Source: Verrucomicrobiota bacterium (GTDB lineage Bacteria > Verrucomicrobiota > Verrucomicrobiae > Limisphaerales > UBA11358). Taken from it: a stretch of DNA of 47,076 nucleotides. The DNA lies in the NCBI GenBank assembly GCA_014860005.1, contig JACZKP010000200.1, positions 1 to 47,076 on the forward strand, in the 5' to 3' direction. A program made the translations under genes and the position numbers. This document shows positions 15,029 to 24,053 of this stretch, piece by piece (the stretch's first letter is position 1; every line of letters starts with the position of its first letter). Below the pieces are notes generated by a model. The model searched no databases. It was not told where the DNA came from and saw nothing but the letters and a program-made list of their open reading frames with translations.

Positions 15029-17119
15029 TCAAGCGGAGCGGTACTCGGTATAGTATTCCTTGTACTTGTAATAATAGTAGTCAGAGCGGCCTATTTGCAC
15101 GCCGTTGAAGACCAGGCCCAGCACATCCACTTCGCGTTGATAGAGCAACTCCAGCGCAGCGCGAGCCACGCGAGCCGACGTGAAGCTGGCCCGCAGCACA
15201 AAAACAACGCCTTCCGCGTGGTGGGCGAGACTGGTCACATCGTCCACCGCCATCACGGGCGCGGAGTCAATGACGACGTAATCGTACTGCGCTGAAAGTT
15301 CCTTGAGGAGGTTGAGCGTGACCTGGCCGAGAAACAACTCTCCCGGATTGCGCGAGATCTTGCCGCGCGGCAGAAACATCAGGTTGGCGACGGGGGTGGG
15401 TTGCACCGCTTCAACCAACGTGGCGCCCTCAGAGAGGATTTCCTCCAGACCAGGGGAGGCGTTGACTTTGAAACGCTGGTGGAGTTGGCCCTTACGCAGG
15501 TCGGCGTCCATGAGAAGCACGCGAGAGCCGGCTTGGGCCATGGTGATGGCAAGGTTGGCGGCGGTGAGGGACTTGCCTTCTCCAGGGATGGCGCTGGTGA
15601 CAACGATGGTGCGGGGTCGCTTGCCTTCAGTGGCCATGTAGAGCAGCGAGGAGCGGACGTTGCGATACGATTCCACGAAGGTGTGCCGGTCATCGTTGGG
15701 CTGGATGAGCAGAACGCCCGCCTTGGCATTCGACACTGCCTGCAACGGGATCTGGCCGAGGACATGTTCGTCGAACATGTCCTGAAGATCGGTGAACGAG
15801 GCTGGGCGGTCGTCGAAGCGATCCACCAGCAGAAGGATCGCCACGCCTGCCAGGAGGCCCAACAAGCCGGCAATGGTCATGGATTGAAGGGCGTTGCCGC
15901 GCGCGGGCCGGGCGATGGAGGCACGCTCCAGGACCGTCACGCTCTCCTGGCTGATATCCTTGTCCACATCCAACGTCTGCCGCGCCGCAAGCAGGCGATC
16001 ATAGAGGCCTTGGGTGCGTTGTTTCTTGGCTCGCAGGCGCTCATACTCGGCCATTTTGCCGCTGATTTCGAGGGACTTGACCTTCCATTCCTCGATCTCG
16101 CGTTCAAGGTTTTCCATCTGGAGCGTCAGGGAATTGCGACGATTGTCCAGTTGTTCAAGGCTCTGTTGTTTGAAAATCTCCAGAAGCCGTTCGCGGCGGG
16201 CAATTTCCTCGTTCAGGGCAATAATGCGCGGATGCTTGGGCCGGAGGAACTCGGACCACTCCTGAAGTTCGGCCTTGCGCAATTGAATCTCCTGACGGGC
16301 TTTCAGATAATCCGCATGGAGCGGGACGACGGATTTTCCATCGGTCCAGGAAGCATCACTCGCCGTCAACTGAGTGCCTTCCCGTTGCTGCCGGTCAAGA
16401 TTCTGGTCCAGGTCCAGCAGGTTGAGCAGTTGGAGTTCGGTTTTAAGCAAAGCATGCCGTTGGTTCAACTGGACGAGGTAGCTGCCGGCGCTGTTGCCCT
16501 GTTCCTGCAAGAAGACCACGCTGTTGGAGGCTTGGAAGTCCAAAAGCTCCGCCTCTTGTTTCATGAGGTCGCGTTCGAGGCTGATGAGCTGTGCCAGGAT
16601 ACCCGCAAGGGTGGTATCCGAGGTGGACATGCGCATTTCTTTTTTCAGATTGCCGTATTCCTCAATGCAGGCATCGAGAAAGGCGCGGGTATATTCGGGT
16701 TCGCCACCCGTCGCAATGAGATTGAAGATGGTCGTCTTGGGCGAGACATTGATCTGGAGGTCCACGGGCGAGGCGTTCAGGTTTGGCAACGCCGCACGAA
16801 CCCGTGACATGGCGCGATCAACCACTGTGCCGCTCTTCATGAGCGCCTGTTGGGTGCCAAGGAAGTTGCTTAATTCCTCGGTGTACACGGCCCCGGCTGG
16901 CAGGTTCTGAATCTTGATGCTCACGATCATCCGGGCGACGGACAAGTAAGTCACCGGCGCGGTGTAGAGGCGATAGCCCTGGATGCCGAGTCCAGCGATC
17001 AGGGTCAGGGCCAGCACCCACCAGCACTTGCGCAGCAAGGCCGCGTAACGGTGAAGGTAGTTGAAGAACTGGGCGGAGCGCGTGGAACGATCGTGGGGGC
17101 GCGGCGTTTGGTCTTGCAT
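15029..17119 (-). CDS. Wzc-type chain-length regulator and tyrosine autokinase
   Basis: This is an inner-membrane protein of about 696 residues that controls EPS chain length and export. The N-terminal Wzz domain has a membrane segment (WWVLALTLIAGLGIQGYRLY). A long periplasmic coiled coil follows (about residues 180-400) and then a second membrane segment (ALQSMTIAGLLGLLAGVAILLLV, split here for reading as ALQSMTIAGLLG and LLAGVAILLLV). The BY-kinase domain has Walker A SAIPGEGKS, Walker A' LLMDADLRKG and Walker B YVVIDSAPV. The C-terminus carries the phosphorylated tyrosine cluster (YYYYKYKEYYTEY). The ATG at 17,119 is preferred. An in-frame TTG at 17,131 overlaps the stop of the upstream wza-like gene. 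Confidence 0.93.
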   Translation of the reverse strand: MQDQTPRPHDRSTRSAQFFNYLHRYAALLRKCWWVLALTLIAGLGIQGYRLYTAPVTYLSVARMIVSIKIQNLPAGAVYTEELSNFLGTQQALMKSGTVVDRAMSRVRAALPNLNASPVDLQINVSPKTTIFNLIATGGEPEYTRAFLDACIEEYGNLKKEMRMSTSDTTLAGILAQLISLERDLMKQEAELLDFQASNSVVFLQEQGNSAGSYLVQLNQRHALLKTELQLLNLLDLDQNLDRQQREGTQLTASDASWTDGKSVVPLHADYLKARQEIQLRKAELQEWSEFLRPKHPRIIALNEEIARRERLLEIFKQQSLEQLDNRRNSLTLQMENLEREIEEWKVKSLEISGKMAEYERLRAKKQRTQGLYDRLLAARQTLDVDKDISQESVTVLERASIARPARGNALQSMTIAGLLGLLAGVAILLLVDRFDDRPASFTDLQDMFDEHVLGQIPLQAVSNAKAGVLLIQPNDDRHTFVESYRNVRSSLLYMATEGKRPRTIVVTSAIPGEGKSLTAANLAITMAQAGSRVLLMDADLRKGQLHQRFKVNASPGLEEILSEGATLVEAVQPTPVANLMFLPRGKISRNPGELFLGQVTLNLLKELSAQYDYVVIDSAPVMAVDDVTSLAHHAEGVVFVLRASFTSARVARAALELLYQREVDVLGLVFNGVQIGRSDYYYYKYKEYYTEYRSA

Positions 17120-17127
17120 TGGCGAGT

Positions 17128-17832
17128 TCAAAAATTGATGGCCCGTTGCGGCACGATGATGAAGTCCTCCGGTTGGAGAACCACGTCGGCATCGGTATTA
17201 CCCTTCTCGAACACTTCGATCATGTTCACCTTAAAGGTCTCCGTGCCAGTGGGCGTCTTACGCACGACCCGAACATCTTTCTTATTGGCGAAGTCGCCAA
17301 ATCCACCGGCTCGCAGGATGGCCTTGCCCGCGGTGAAAACTTCGTTGGCGGGGATGTCGATGGGGCCCTGGATGCGGACGGGCCCCCAGACATAAACCTT
17401 GCCCAATACCTTGGCGAGCGCATCGAGACCAATGATGACGGTGGCGCGGTAGTAATAGTCCTTCTCCAGAAGCGTTTTGATCTCTTCGGCGAGTTCGCGG
17501 CACGTCCTGCCTTCCACATTCAGCCGGCCGATGTAGGGAATGTCCAGCTCTGTGGATTCCGTAACCAGCAGGCTGACGGCGTTGGTGCGATCTTCGAGAA
17601 TTTGGAAGCTGACGCGATCTCCGGGCAGGAGCCGCCGTTTATCGTCCAGAACATACCCTGAGGTGGTGTTCGGGGCTGGCGTGTTGGTAGGAGGGGGGGC
17701 GACGGCTGGTTCGGCCGTGATCATTGGCAGGAAACCGCCCGGTTCCCGGGTTTGTTCCTGGGCCTGAACTTCAAGACCTGCACTGGAAATCCAGATCAGG
17801 CCCATCGCGCAATGCTGCCACAAAGTCTTCAT
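17128..17832 (-). CDS. Wza-type polysaccharide export protein
   Basis: This is a 234-residue periplasmic/outer-membrane protein of the Poly_export and SLBB family. A signal peptide ends near SAGLEVQA. The Poly_export domain starts YVLDDKRRLLPGDRVSFQIL and includes LDIPYIGRLNVEGRT. The SLBB-like part has VYVWGPVRIQGPIDIP, and the end is LQPEDFIIVPQRAINF. No lipobox cysteine follows the signal peptide, unlike E. coli Wza. It lacks the long C-terminal part of Wza, so the outer-membrane pore may be provided by the beta-barrel protein encoded just upstream. It is followed by the wzc-like gene with almost no gap. Confidence 0.9.
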   Translation of the reverse strand: MKTLWQHCAMGLIWISSAGLEVQAQEQTREPGGFLPMITAEPAVAPPPTNTPAPNTTSGYVLDDKRRLLPGDRVSFQILEDRTNAVSLLVTESTELDIPYIGRLNVEGRTCRELAEEIKTLLEKDYYYRATVIIGLDALAKVLGKVYVWGPVRIQGPIDIPANEVFTAGKAILRAGGFGDFANKKDVRVVRKTPTGTETFKVNMIEVFEKGNTDADVVLQPEDFIIVPQRAINF

Positions 17833-17844
17833 CGTTCGCCTACA

Positions 17845-19173
17845 TTAAAATGAATACTGCAAGTCCAACACAAGCCGATTCTGTGTGTAGCCACGGTTTT
17901 CGAGGTCGGAATCCTTGAAATAATACTGATAGCGCAGACTGCCCCTGAGCCGCTGCATCAAGGGGCGGGTCAGCCCAAGACCCACACCATAACGGTTCGC
18001 TATCTCTCCTGGCTCGCGAGTTTGCTCCACATACTCGTAAGAGAGCGAGGTCTGGAGGCTCGTCTTGAGAAAGAGTCTCCAACTGGCGCTGTGCCGGGCG
18101 TAGAGGAGTTTCTGGCTGTCGGAAAGGTAGCCTGCCTGAAGCTGGTGGCCCACCGAAAGCGCGTGGGTAAGCACCGCTGAGAGGCGATGGTTAACTGAAA
18201 GGTCGGCGTAAAAAGCATCCAGGTCCTCGGAATTCGGGACCGACAGCGAGGGATCAAAGAAATACATCACGTAGCCGCCGGCCAGACGCACGCTCAGATA
18301 CTCGCTCGGCTGCACACTGGCGAAGGGACCGACCGAAATGTGCTGGTTGTCAGAGTAATCCTCCAACTCGTAATCGGTAAAACCCCCGCCAACCTGCAAT
18401 CCGGCTCGTGCCGTTGTGCCCAATATCAATGCCGCACTGGTGCTGAACAGATGAGAACTGCGCCGCTGGTTCTCGTAGAGGTCGTCTGTTGGCAGGAATA
18501 TATTGTATTCGTAGCCAGCGCCAATCACGGCTTTGTTCAAGTCCCACATCAGGGTCAACCCGGCTGCGTTTTCAAACCGGTCCAACCCGCCGATGCCGCT
18601 GACTGTGGGGTCGCCAGTCACATCCTGGGAGAACGAAAAACGGTCATACAACGTGAGTTTGGCGTCTTTGATGTAAATATCAAAAGCGAGGTCCGATCCG
18701 GGTGCAACAAACAAACCGTCGTATTCCGTGGCGTTGAGGTATTTCGAGTAACCCACGCCCAGCGAAAACGACAGGCTATTCCGGTCAGTCACCAGCCAGA
18801 CACCCTCGACACCAAATAGAGAACGGACGGAAAGGTCCGCCTCTTCGTCATCCGAAGAATTCCGCACGTTGTCGGTGGCTTCAGTAGTGAGGCCCGATCT
18901 GAAGCGGAACGATGCCGGCCCCAGTTTCAAATTGAATCGTTGATTGGCGGCGGCCAATTGACGGGCTTCGGCAGCGGCTTGACCAGCCAGGGATGCGCGG
19001 AAGGCTTCCTGCGCCCACCCATCGGAAGACAGCACTGGTGCGAGCAACAGCCACAACATTACCGGCGTCAGCCAGGGTTGTCTCCGCACATGACACGCGA
19101 GAGTGTGCTGAGGCGGCGGGGTAATACCGAAAGGCACGGGAGTGAAAACTAATGGCGGCGGGATGCCGACCAA
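17845..19173 (-). CDS. Outer-membrane beta-barrel protein of the EPS locus
   Basis: This is a protein of up to 442 residues. A signal peptide around TPVMLWLLLAPVLSSDGWA is followed by a short Ala-rich helix. Then come about 16 or more alternating strands with aromatic girdles, such as NSLSFSLGVGYSKYL and SLRYQYYFKD. The chain ends in LDLQYSF, with the terminal Phe typical of BamA substrates. It resembles the outer-membrane beta-barrel proteins of other exosortase/EPS loci and probably forms or assists the export channel. The gene ends 12 bp before the wza-like start, so the two are co-transcribed. The start is uncertain, since GTG at 19,089 would place the signal peptide at the true N-terminus. 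Confidence 0.75.
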   Translation of the reverse strand: MVGIPPPLVFTPVPFGITPPPQHTLACHVRRQPWLTPVMLWLLLAPVLSSDGWAQEAFRASLAGQAAAEARQLAAANQRFNLKLGPASFRFRSGLTTEATDNVRNSSDDEEADLSVRSLFGVEGVWLVTDRNSLSFSLGVGYSKYLNATEYDGLFVAPGSDLAFDIYIKDAKLTLYDRFSFSQDVTGDPTVSGIGGLDRFENAAGLTLMWDLNKAVIGAGYEYNIFLPTDDLYENQRRSSHLFSTSAALILGTTARAGLQVGGGFTDYELEDYSDNQHISVGPFASVQPSEYLSVRLAGGYVMYFFDPSLSVPNSEDLDAFYADLSVNHRLSAVLTHALSVGHQLQAGYLSDSQKLLYARHSASWRLFLKTSLQTSLSYEYVEQTREPGEIANRYGVGLGLTRPLMQRLRGSLRYQYYFKDSDLENRGYTQNRLVLDLQYSF

Positions 19174-19318
19174 AGGGTTTGGGCCGCGGTCGAAAGTGAA
19201 TCGAAATCAAGGCAATACATCACGATTCTCAACGCCGTAGTGGCTCATCATTTGGGGAGCGTTCCATCGGCTTGGCAAAGCTTAACCGTCCGGTGGTTCA
19301 GGTCAAGCTTGAGATACC

Positions 19319-19341
19319 GGGGCTGAACCGGTTCAATCCCC
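19319..19341. promoter_or_regulatory. Palindrome just upstream of the ligase gene, possible operator
   Basis: The 12-bp perfect palindrome TGAACCGGTTCA (19,324-19,335) is enclosed by GGGG and CCCC. It lies five bases before the ATG at 19,346, in the 172-bp gap between two divergent EPS transcripts. It could be a repressor site or an mRNA hairpin over the ribosome binding site. No known regulator was matched. Confidence 0.4.
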
Positions 19342-19345
19342 GCGC

Positions 19346-20893
19346 ATGGCGTTCCCAAAGAGCAATGAGCCCGCAGCGCGCAGTGGTCGCCGGATTTCAA
19401 CCACCTTGCGCGCGGTGGTGGCGTATCGGTTGAGCGATCAACTGTCCGGCTGGCTCATTTACTTTGCGGTGGTGTTCAGCCCGTGGGCGTTTGGCACCAC
19501 CCAGCTTTGGTCCATCTGGACCATGAACGTCACTGGTTATTTGCTCGGTGGGTTGCTGGGCTTCAAATGGTGCTTGCGTCGAGGATTGGGTTATCAACCG
19601 CTTCGCTGGCAACCGGACTTTGATCATGCGCCGACGCGGGCCCGCCGACAGCATCTCCTGGCCGGGCTGTTATTCGGGCTGACGGTAATGGTTCTACTCT
19701 ACTGCTTGATCAGCGCGCTGAATGCCCGTTCCACCTGGCTGCCAGAGAGTCTGGGTTTTCAATATCACGAAGTCATTTCCTGGCTTCCTCATAGTTACGA
19801 TCGCGCGGGGACGTGGCGGATTTTTTGGAACTACACTGCGCTGGCCTTCTTGTTTTGGGGGACCTGGGACTGGTTGCTGGGCAAGACGCCCAGTGAGGAA
19901 CGCGCTGAACGGCGCGCACATGCGCAAAGCGGCGGAACGGCACTGCCGTTGCCGGCCCGCCTGCGCACGCTGCTCTGGCTGCTCTGTCTGAACGGGGCGT
20001 TACTTGGCTTGCAGGGCATTGCCCAGAGGGTGAGCGACGTGGGTAAGCTGCTTTGGTTGGTGGAGCCGCGCATAAACAAGGCGCCGGAAACTCAATTCGG
20101 ACCGTACGCCTACCGGGCTAACGCAGCTGCCTATTTCAATTTGATCTGGCCGGTCTGTTTGGGCTTTTGGTGGACTCTGCATCACCATGCCGGGTTGCGA
20201 AGGTGGACACATCACTGGTTGCTGCTTTGCGGCGTCATCATGGCTGCCTGTCCCATCATTTCCTCGGCCCGTGGCGGCGCCCTGGTGGCCGCCGGTCTCT
20301 TTGTGCTGACAGCGCTGGTGTTCCTGTCATTTTCCCTGTGGCTGCCCTCATCGTCGCGCAATTCCCCATTGACCGGGATCCTGACATTCGTCCTGCTGGT
20401 CGGCTTTTTTGTTGGGGCGCTTGCATTGGGTTCCACTTTCGGATGGGGCACTTTGGAGGCGCGCATGGCGGAACTGGAGCAGGGCTTCGTGGGCCGGGAG
20501 ATGATCAATCAGACTGCCAGGGGCATGGCTGAAGATTACCGATGGTTTGGCACAGGCCCAGGCACCTTCAATCCGATTTTTCAACTTTATCGTGCTTCAC
20601 CAGACGAATACTGGCCGGCGCAGTTACACAACGACTGGCTCGAAACCCGTATCACCTTTGGTCGCGCGGGCAGTCTGATGATTGCGGCCGCATTCCTATG
20701 CGTCTTGGGGCGATGGTTCTTGCCCGGAGGCATTCACAGTGGCCGCCGCTTCGTGGCCCTCATTTGGATCGCGTTGACCGGCTGTCTGGTTCATGCACGA
20801 TTTGATTTGCCGTTCCAGATTTATTCGATTGTGCTGCTGTTTCTGGTGCTTTGCGCCTTGCTCTTTAGTATGTCGCGAAGGGGAAGTTCATGA
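19346..20893 (+). CDS. O-antigen ligase/Wzy family membrane protein
   Basis: This is a 515-residue inner-membrane protein with about 10 membrane segments. The Wzy_C (O-antigen ligase) hallmarks are ISSARGGALVAAGLFVL, the long periplasmic loop with TGPGTFNPIFQLYR and the motif AQLHNDWLETRITFGRAG. Such proteins polymerise lipid-linked repeat units or ligate glycan to an acceptor. With the candidate polymerase at 3422 in the same locus, one may be polymerase and the other ligase, but the sequence does not decide which. The ATG at 19,346 lies beside a palindrome, and the gene is divergent from the barrel/wza/wzc operon. Confidence 0.85.
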   Translation: MAFPKSNEPAARSGRRISTTLRAVVAYRLSDQLSGWLIYFAVVFSPWAFGTTQLWSIWTMNVTGYLLGGLLGFKWCLRRGLGYQPLRWQPDFDHAPTRARRQHLLAGLLFGLTVMVLLYCLISALNARSTWLPESLGFQYHEVISWLPHSYDRAGTWRIFWNYTALAFLFWGTWDWLLGKTPSEERAERRAHAQSGGTALPLPARLRTLLWLLCLNGALLGLQGIAQRVSDVGKLLWLVEPRINKAPETQFGPYAYRANAAAYFNLIWPVCLGFWWTLHHHAGLRRWTHHWLLLCGVIMAACPIISSARGGALVAAGLFVLTALVFLSFSLWLPSSSRNSPLTGILTFVLLVGFFVGALALGSTFGWGTLEARMAELEQGFVGREMINQTARGMAEDYRWFGTGPGTFNPIFQLYRASPDEYWPAQLHNDWLETRITFGRAGSLMIAAAFLCVLGRWFLPGGIHSGRRFVALIWIALTGCLVHARFDLPFQIYSIVLLFLVLCALLFSMSRRGSS

Positions 20894-20989
20894 GGTTTCA
20901 AACATATCTTTGGTATCGCTGTACGGCGAAGACTGGCGCTACTGATGACGAGTGTTTCTCAATCCTCATAGCTTGCTGGCTTGAGGAAC

Positions 20990-21021
20990 AAAAAAGCCCA
21001 TCTCAAGTCGAGATGGGCTTT
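20990..21021 (-). terminator. Rho-independent terminator for the minus-strand secreted-protein gene
   Basis: The 9-bp stem GCCCATCTC/GAGATGGGC (20,996-21,004 and 21,010-21,018) has a 5-base loop and is extended by A/T pairs. On the minus strand it is followed by TTTTTT (20,995-20,990). It lies 17 bp after the stop at 21,038. Confidence 0.85.
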
Positions 21022-21037
21022 GTGGGGATAAAATGTA

Positions 21038-21745
21038 TTAAGGAGCTGCGTAGTCGCGTCCACCCGGCGGCAGGTTGTTTCCCGGAGGCGCATTTGTAGC
21101 TGTCCCGGACAATGGCACATACGGACCACCGATGGTTGGCCCACGAACGGGGGCAGGATTTACCGAAGCGACCGAGGTAGCACCGCTGGTGGAATCGAGC
21201 ACCGCCGTGACAGAAGGTGTGGTGGTGCCGAAAGCTGCGAGCGATGAATCAATTTTGCCCTGTAAGTTTGGCAGAGCGGCAGCAACACCCAACAGAATTT
21301 CCCGGTTTGCTGACGGCGCTGCGGCAGAAGCAGCCGTCGCGACTTCGCGATAGGCGGACGGAACTGCCTTGCAGACAGCCTTGACTACTTGACCCGCTTG
21401 ATCGGGTGCAGCGGCAACTGCGGCTTGCGCGATCAACTTTGCCTGTTTCGGTTGGAGCGCAGCGGCGACGGAGGCAGCAACAGATGCTGCTCCCGGGGTT
21501 TTGCGCGCGATGGCACCGACCACCGCCGGGGTGACACTGGGATGAGATTTGACAGCCCATTTCACCACATCGGTGGTTACAGCATCGCGCTCTGATACCT
21601 TGGCTTCAGCCACTAAGTCGGCCGCTTTGGCCGGGACCTCAGCAACTGTCGATCTGGCAAGGGCCTTTCTGGTGGAGGCGGCAGAGGCAGTCATGCACTG
21701 GCTCAACAGCGCAACAGCGAGGGTTGTGACGGTAAGTATTCTCAT
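21038..21745 (-). CDS. Ala-rich secreted protein of unknown function
   Basis: This is a 235-residue protein with a clear signal peptide (MRILTVTTLAVALLSQCMTASA). The mature part is almost entirely Ala/Val-rich helix (about residues 30-175) with recurring segments such as VVKWAVKSHPSVTPAVVGAI, APDQAGQVVKAVCKAVP and AAPSANREILLGVAAALP. These look like a degenerate repeat of about 20-30 residues. The C-terminus is Pro/Gly-rich and polar (PPGNNLPPGGRDYAAP). No family was recognised. The ATG at 21,745 is chosen because the signal peptide starts there. The open frame upstream overlaps the PAP2 gene. It has its own terminator and is monocistronic between two EPS-related genes. Confidence 0.75.
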   Translation of the reverse strand: MRILTVTTLAVALLSQCMTASAASTRKALARSTVAEVPAKAADLVAEAKVSERDAVTTDVVKWAVKSHPSVTPAVVGAIARKTPGAASVAASVAAALQPKQAKLIAQAAVAAAPDQAGQVVKAVCKAVPSAYREVATAASAAAPSANREILLGVAAALPNLQGKIDSSLAAFGTTTPSVTAVLDSTSGATSVASVNPAPVRGPTIGGPYVPLSGTATNAPPGNNLPPGGRDYAAP

Positions 21746-21937
21746 ACAAGTTCTAAAATGATCGGCGTTAGTTCCAAACTTGATGCAACTTATATCAGAT
21801 GACCTTGCCAGCGTCAAATACTTAATTCCAAGCAGTTGGGCGGCGACAAGTGAAACCCTTCCCTGGCAGTTTCGTGAATTAAGGCCATTTATCGGTTGAG
21901 TGGCCAAAGTCTCTTGGGATCGGTAGCCTGCTGGTGG

Positions 21938-22894
21938 ATGAAGCACTACACCTTCATTGATTACGTCACACAAGGTTACCTTGTGGTTGTGGCCGTCCTG
22001 ATCCTGGTTTTCCACGGAGGGGCAGTGCCGGCCTGGCCTTGGCTGGTCAGTGCGCATTTGTCTGGAATGATTCTGGTTCATTGGCTGATTCGGGGCCATG
22101 CGCGCTGCCCGGGAAATCGAAGCTTGGCATTCCTGCGGCACTTTTACCCAGTGTTGCTTTATGTGGGTTTCTTTCGCGAAACCGGCGAATTGAACCAGAT
22201 GTTTGCTTCGGGCTTCCTGGATCCGGTTTTCATCCGACTGGAGGAACAGATCTTTGGCGCGCAACCGAGTCTAACTTTCATGGATAATCTCCCGTACTGG
22301 CCGGTGAGCGAACTCTTCTATGCCTCCTACTTCTCCTATTATGTGATGATCACGGGCGTCGGCCTCGCTCTGTATTTGCGCGACCGGCAGCAGTTTTTCC
22401 ATTACGTCTCGGTGGTCTCATTCGTGTTCTATGTCTGCTACCTGACTTACATCTTTACCCCGGTCACCGGGCCGCGGATTTTCTATCGCGTGATTGACGG
22501 TTACGCCCTGCCGGCAGAATTTCATCCGGAGGTGCTCCCCGATTTTCCTGCCGCTGTGCAAGCCGGGCCGTTCTTTCAACTCATGGCCTGGATTTACGAA
22601 AACTTCGAGTCGTCCGGCGCGGCGTTTCCCAGCAGTCACGTGGCGGTGGCGCTGACCACCCTTTACTTTTCCTGGCGCTATTTGCCGCGAATTCGTTTCA
22701 CTCACCTGGTGATGGCGGTGCTGCTGTGCCTGTCCACAGTGTATTGCCGTTACCATTACGTGGTGGATGTTGCGGCGGGCATTCTGACGGCGGCCTTGCT
22801 GGTGCCGCTGGGCAACTGGCTCTACTTTCGCTACCGTCGGCCGGCAGAAACCACGGCCACGGCAAGGCTGACGGTTTCTGTCGAGGAAGTTTAG
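21938..22894 (+). CDS. PAP2 family phosphatase (integral membrane)
   Basis: This is a polytopic protein of about 318 residues with six to eight membrane segments. PAP2 superfamily motifs are visible as FPSSHVAVALTTLYFSW (motif 2) and CRYHYVVDVAAGI (motif 3, SRxxxxxHxxxD type with Cys for Ser). Motif 1 is not clear. These enzymes dephosphorylate lipid phosphates. Undecaprenyl pyrophosphate recycling or lipid head-group exchange would fit the EPS neighbourhood. The ATG at 21,938 is preferred. An in-frame TTG at 21,896 would add 14 residues. It is convergent with the GNAT gene, whose stop overlaps its last bases. Confidence 0.85.
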   Translation: MKHYTFIDYVTQGYLVVVAVLILVFHGGAVPAWPWLVSAHLSGMILVHWLIRGHARCPGNRSLAFLRHFYPVLLYVGFFRETGELNQMFASGFLDPVFIRLEEQIFGAQPSLTFMDNLPYWPVSELFYASYFSYYVMITGVGLALYLRDRQQFFHYVSVVSFVFYVCYLTYIFTPVTGPRIFYRVIDGYALPAEFHPEVLPDFPAAVQAGPFFQLMAWIYENFESSGAAFPSSHVAVALTTLYFSWRYLPRIRFTHLVMAVLLCLSTVYCRYHYVVDVAAGILTAALLVPLGNWLYFRYRRPAETTATARLTVSVEEV

Positions 22895-24021
22895 AGCTTT
22901 CGCTCGTAGATGCGGTAAGTCTTGTAAGGTTTACCGCCGAACAACTGGATGAGGCGTTGCACGGCAGTGTTGTCTTCGAGGATCCACGAGGCCTCGATGT
23001 TGCGAAAGCCCAACCTGAATCCCGTGCGCAAGCCTTCGGCCAGCATGGCTGATTCGATGCCGCGACCCTGATATTTTGCTTTCACTCCGAGCGTAACGAC
23101 CCGGCACGCGTCCGGAATTTTCCAGCCCAGGAAGTAGGGTATAAACCCAAGCAGCCGTGGCGTGAACAATCGTCCCTTGAGCGGTTTGATCGCCTGGTTG
23201 AAGTCCGGCATGGCCAGAAGAAAACCCGCCGGTCCGTGAGCATTTCGGGCAACGTAGGCCAGACCTTCCGTCAACAGCGGTTTCAATCGCGCCGCCAGGA
23301 AATTGATTTCCGCGTTGGTCATGGGCACAAAACCCCAGTTGGCCTGCCACGCTTCATTGTAGATTTCTTTCACTTCGCTGAGCGACTGTTCCAGGTTCCG
23401 CCGCGTTACCGGCACGATGGTAACATCCGGGGACCGATGGTTCAGTTTGGCGGCGATGCGCTCGAAGCGGTCCAGCGGCGCATTCACGAGATCGAAGGCG
23501 TAGGCGAACAGGTCCTTGGCTTTAACGAAACCTTCCGCCGCGAGGAGGTCCGCGTAATACGGCGGATTGTAGGTCATCATGAACACGGGCGACGAATCGA
23601 AGCCCTCCACCAGCAAGCCGCTTTCCTCATTGGTGGTCGGGTTCAATGGTCCCAGCACGCGTGTCATTCCTTTGTCGCGGGCCCACTCCGTGGCTGCGGT
23701 GAAGAGTTGGTGACTGACCTTGGCATCATTGACACACTCAAAGAAACCGAAAAATGCGGATTGCTCCCGGTGAAATTCGTTGTAATGCCGGTCCACGACA
23801 CCGGCAATGCGGCCCACGTCGCGGCCATCGCGTTCGGCCATCCACAACTGCATTTCGGCGTGTTCAAAGAGCGGATTCGCCTGGCTGAAGATTTTTGAGA
23901 AATCCATCGTCAGCGGCGCCACCCAAAGCGGGTCGTCCCGGTAGATCACGTGACTCAGCCGCAGGAAACGGCGCAGGTCCGCGCCGCGCCGGGTCAGCGG
24001 TTTCACGATGGTATCACTCAT
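22891..24021 (-). CDS. GNAT-fold N-acyltransferase-like protein
   Basis: This is a protein of about 376 residues. The C-terminal half has a GNAT-like acyl-CoA loop (VTLGVKAKYQGRGIESAMLA) and ends EDNTAVQRLIQLFGGKPYK. The N-terminal part (FLRLSHVIYRDDPLWVAPL...RVLGPLNPTTNEESGLLVEG) is typical of a widespread uncharacterised GNAT family. The substrate is unknown. The ATG at 24,021 is chosen because homology begins there. The open frame extends further upstream into the next gene without support. The stop lies 32 bp after the stop of the HGSNAT-like gene, so the pair is probably one operon. Confidence 0.85.
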   Translation of the reverse strand: MSDTIVKPLTRRGADLRRFLRLSHVIYRDDPLWVAPLTMDFSKIFSQANPLFEHAEMQLWMAERDGRDVGRIAGVVDRHYNEFHREQSAFFGFFECVNDAKVSHQLFTAATEWARDKGMTRVLGPLNPTTNEESGLLVEGFDSSPVFMMTYNPPYYADLLAAEGFVKAKDLFAYAFDLVNAPLDRFERIAAKLNHRSPDVTIVPVTRRNLEQSLSEVKEIYNEAWQANWGFVPMTNAEINFLAARLKPLLTEGLAYVARNAHGPAGFLLAMPDFNQAIKPLKGRLFTPRLLGFIPYFLGWKIPDACRVVTLGVKAKYQGRGIESAMLAEGLRTGFRLGFRNIEASWILEDNTAVQRLIQLFGGKPYKTYRIYERKL

Positions 24022-24053
24022 GGGGCGGCACGCGGAATGGCAGCAAACACAGG

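Noticed and set aside
14980..15075. Possible promoter or small RNA at the 3' end of the Wzc gene
   Set aside because: Only low-complexity TAATAATAG from the tyrosine-rich C-terminus explains the AT-rich patch.
15401..16807. 468-codon plus-strand frame opposite the Wzc-type kinase
   Set aside because: It is a shadow. All kinase and Wzz motifs are on the minus strand.
21746..22264. Upstream extension of the Ala-rich secreted protein to a 408-residue frame
   Set aside because: The signal peptide starts at 21,745, and the upstream part is opposite the PAP2 gene and looks non-coding.
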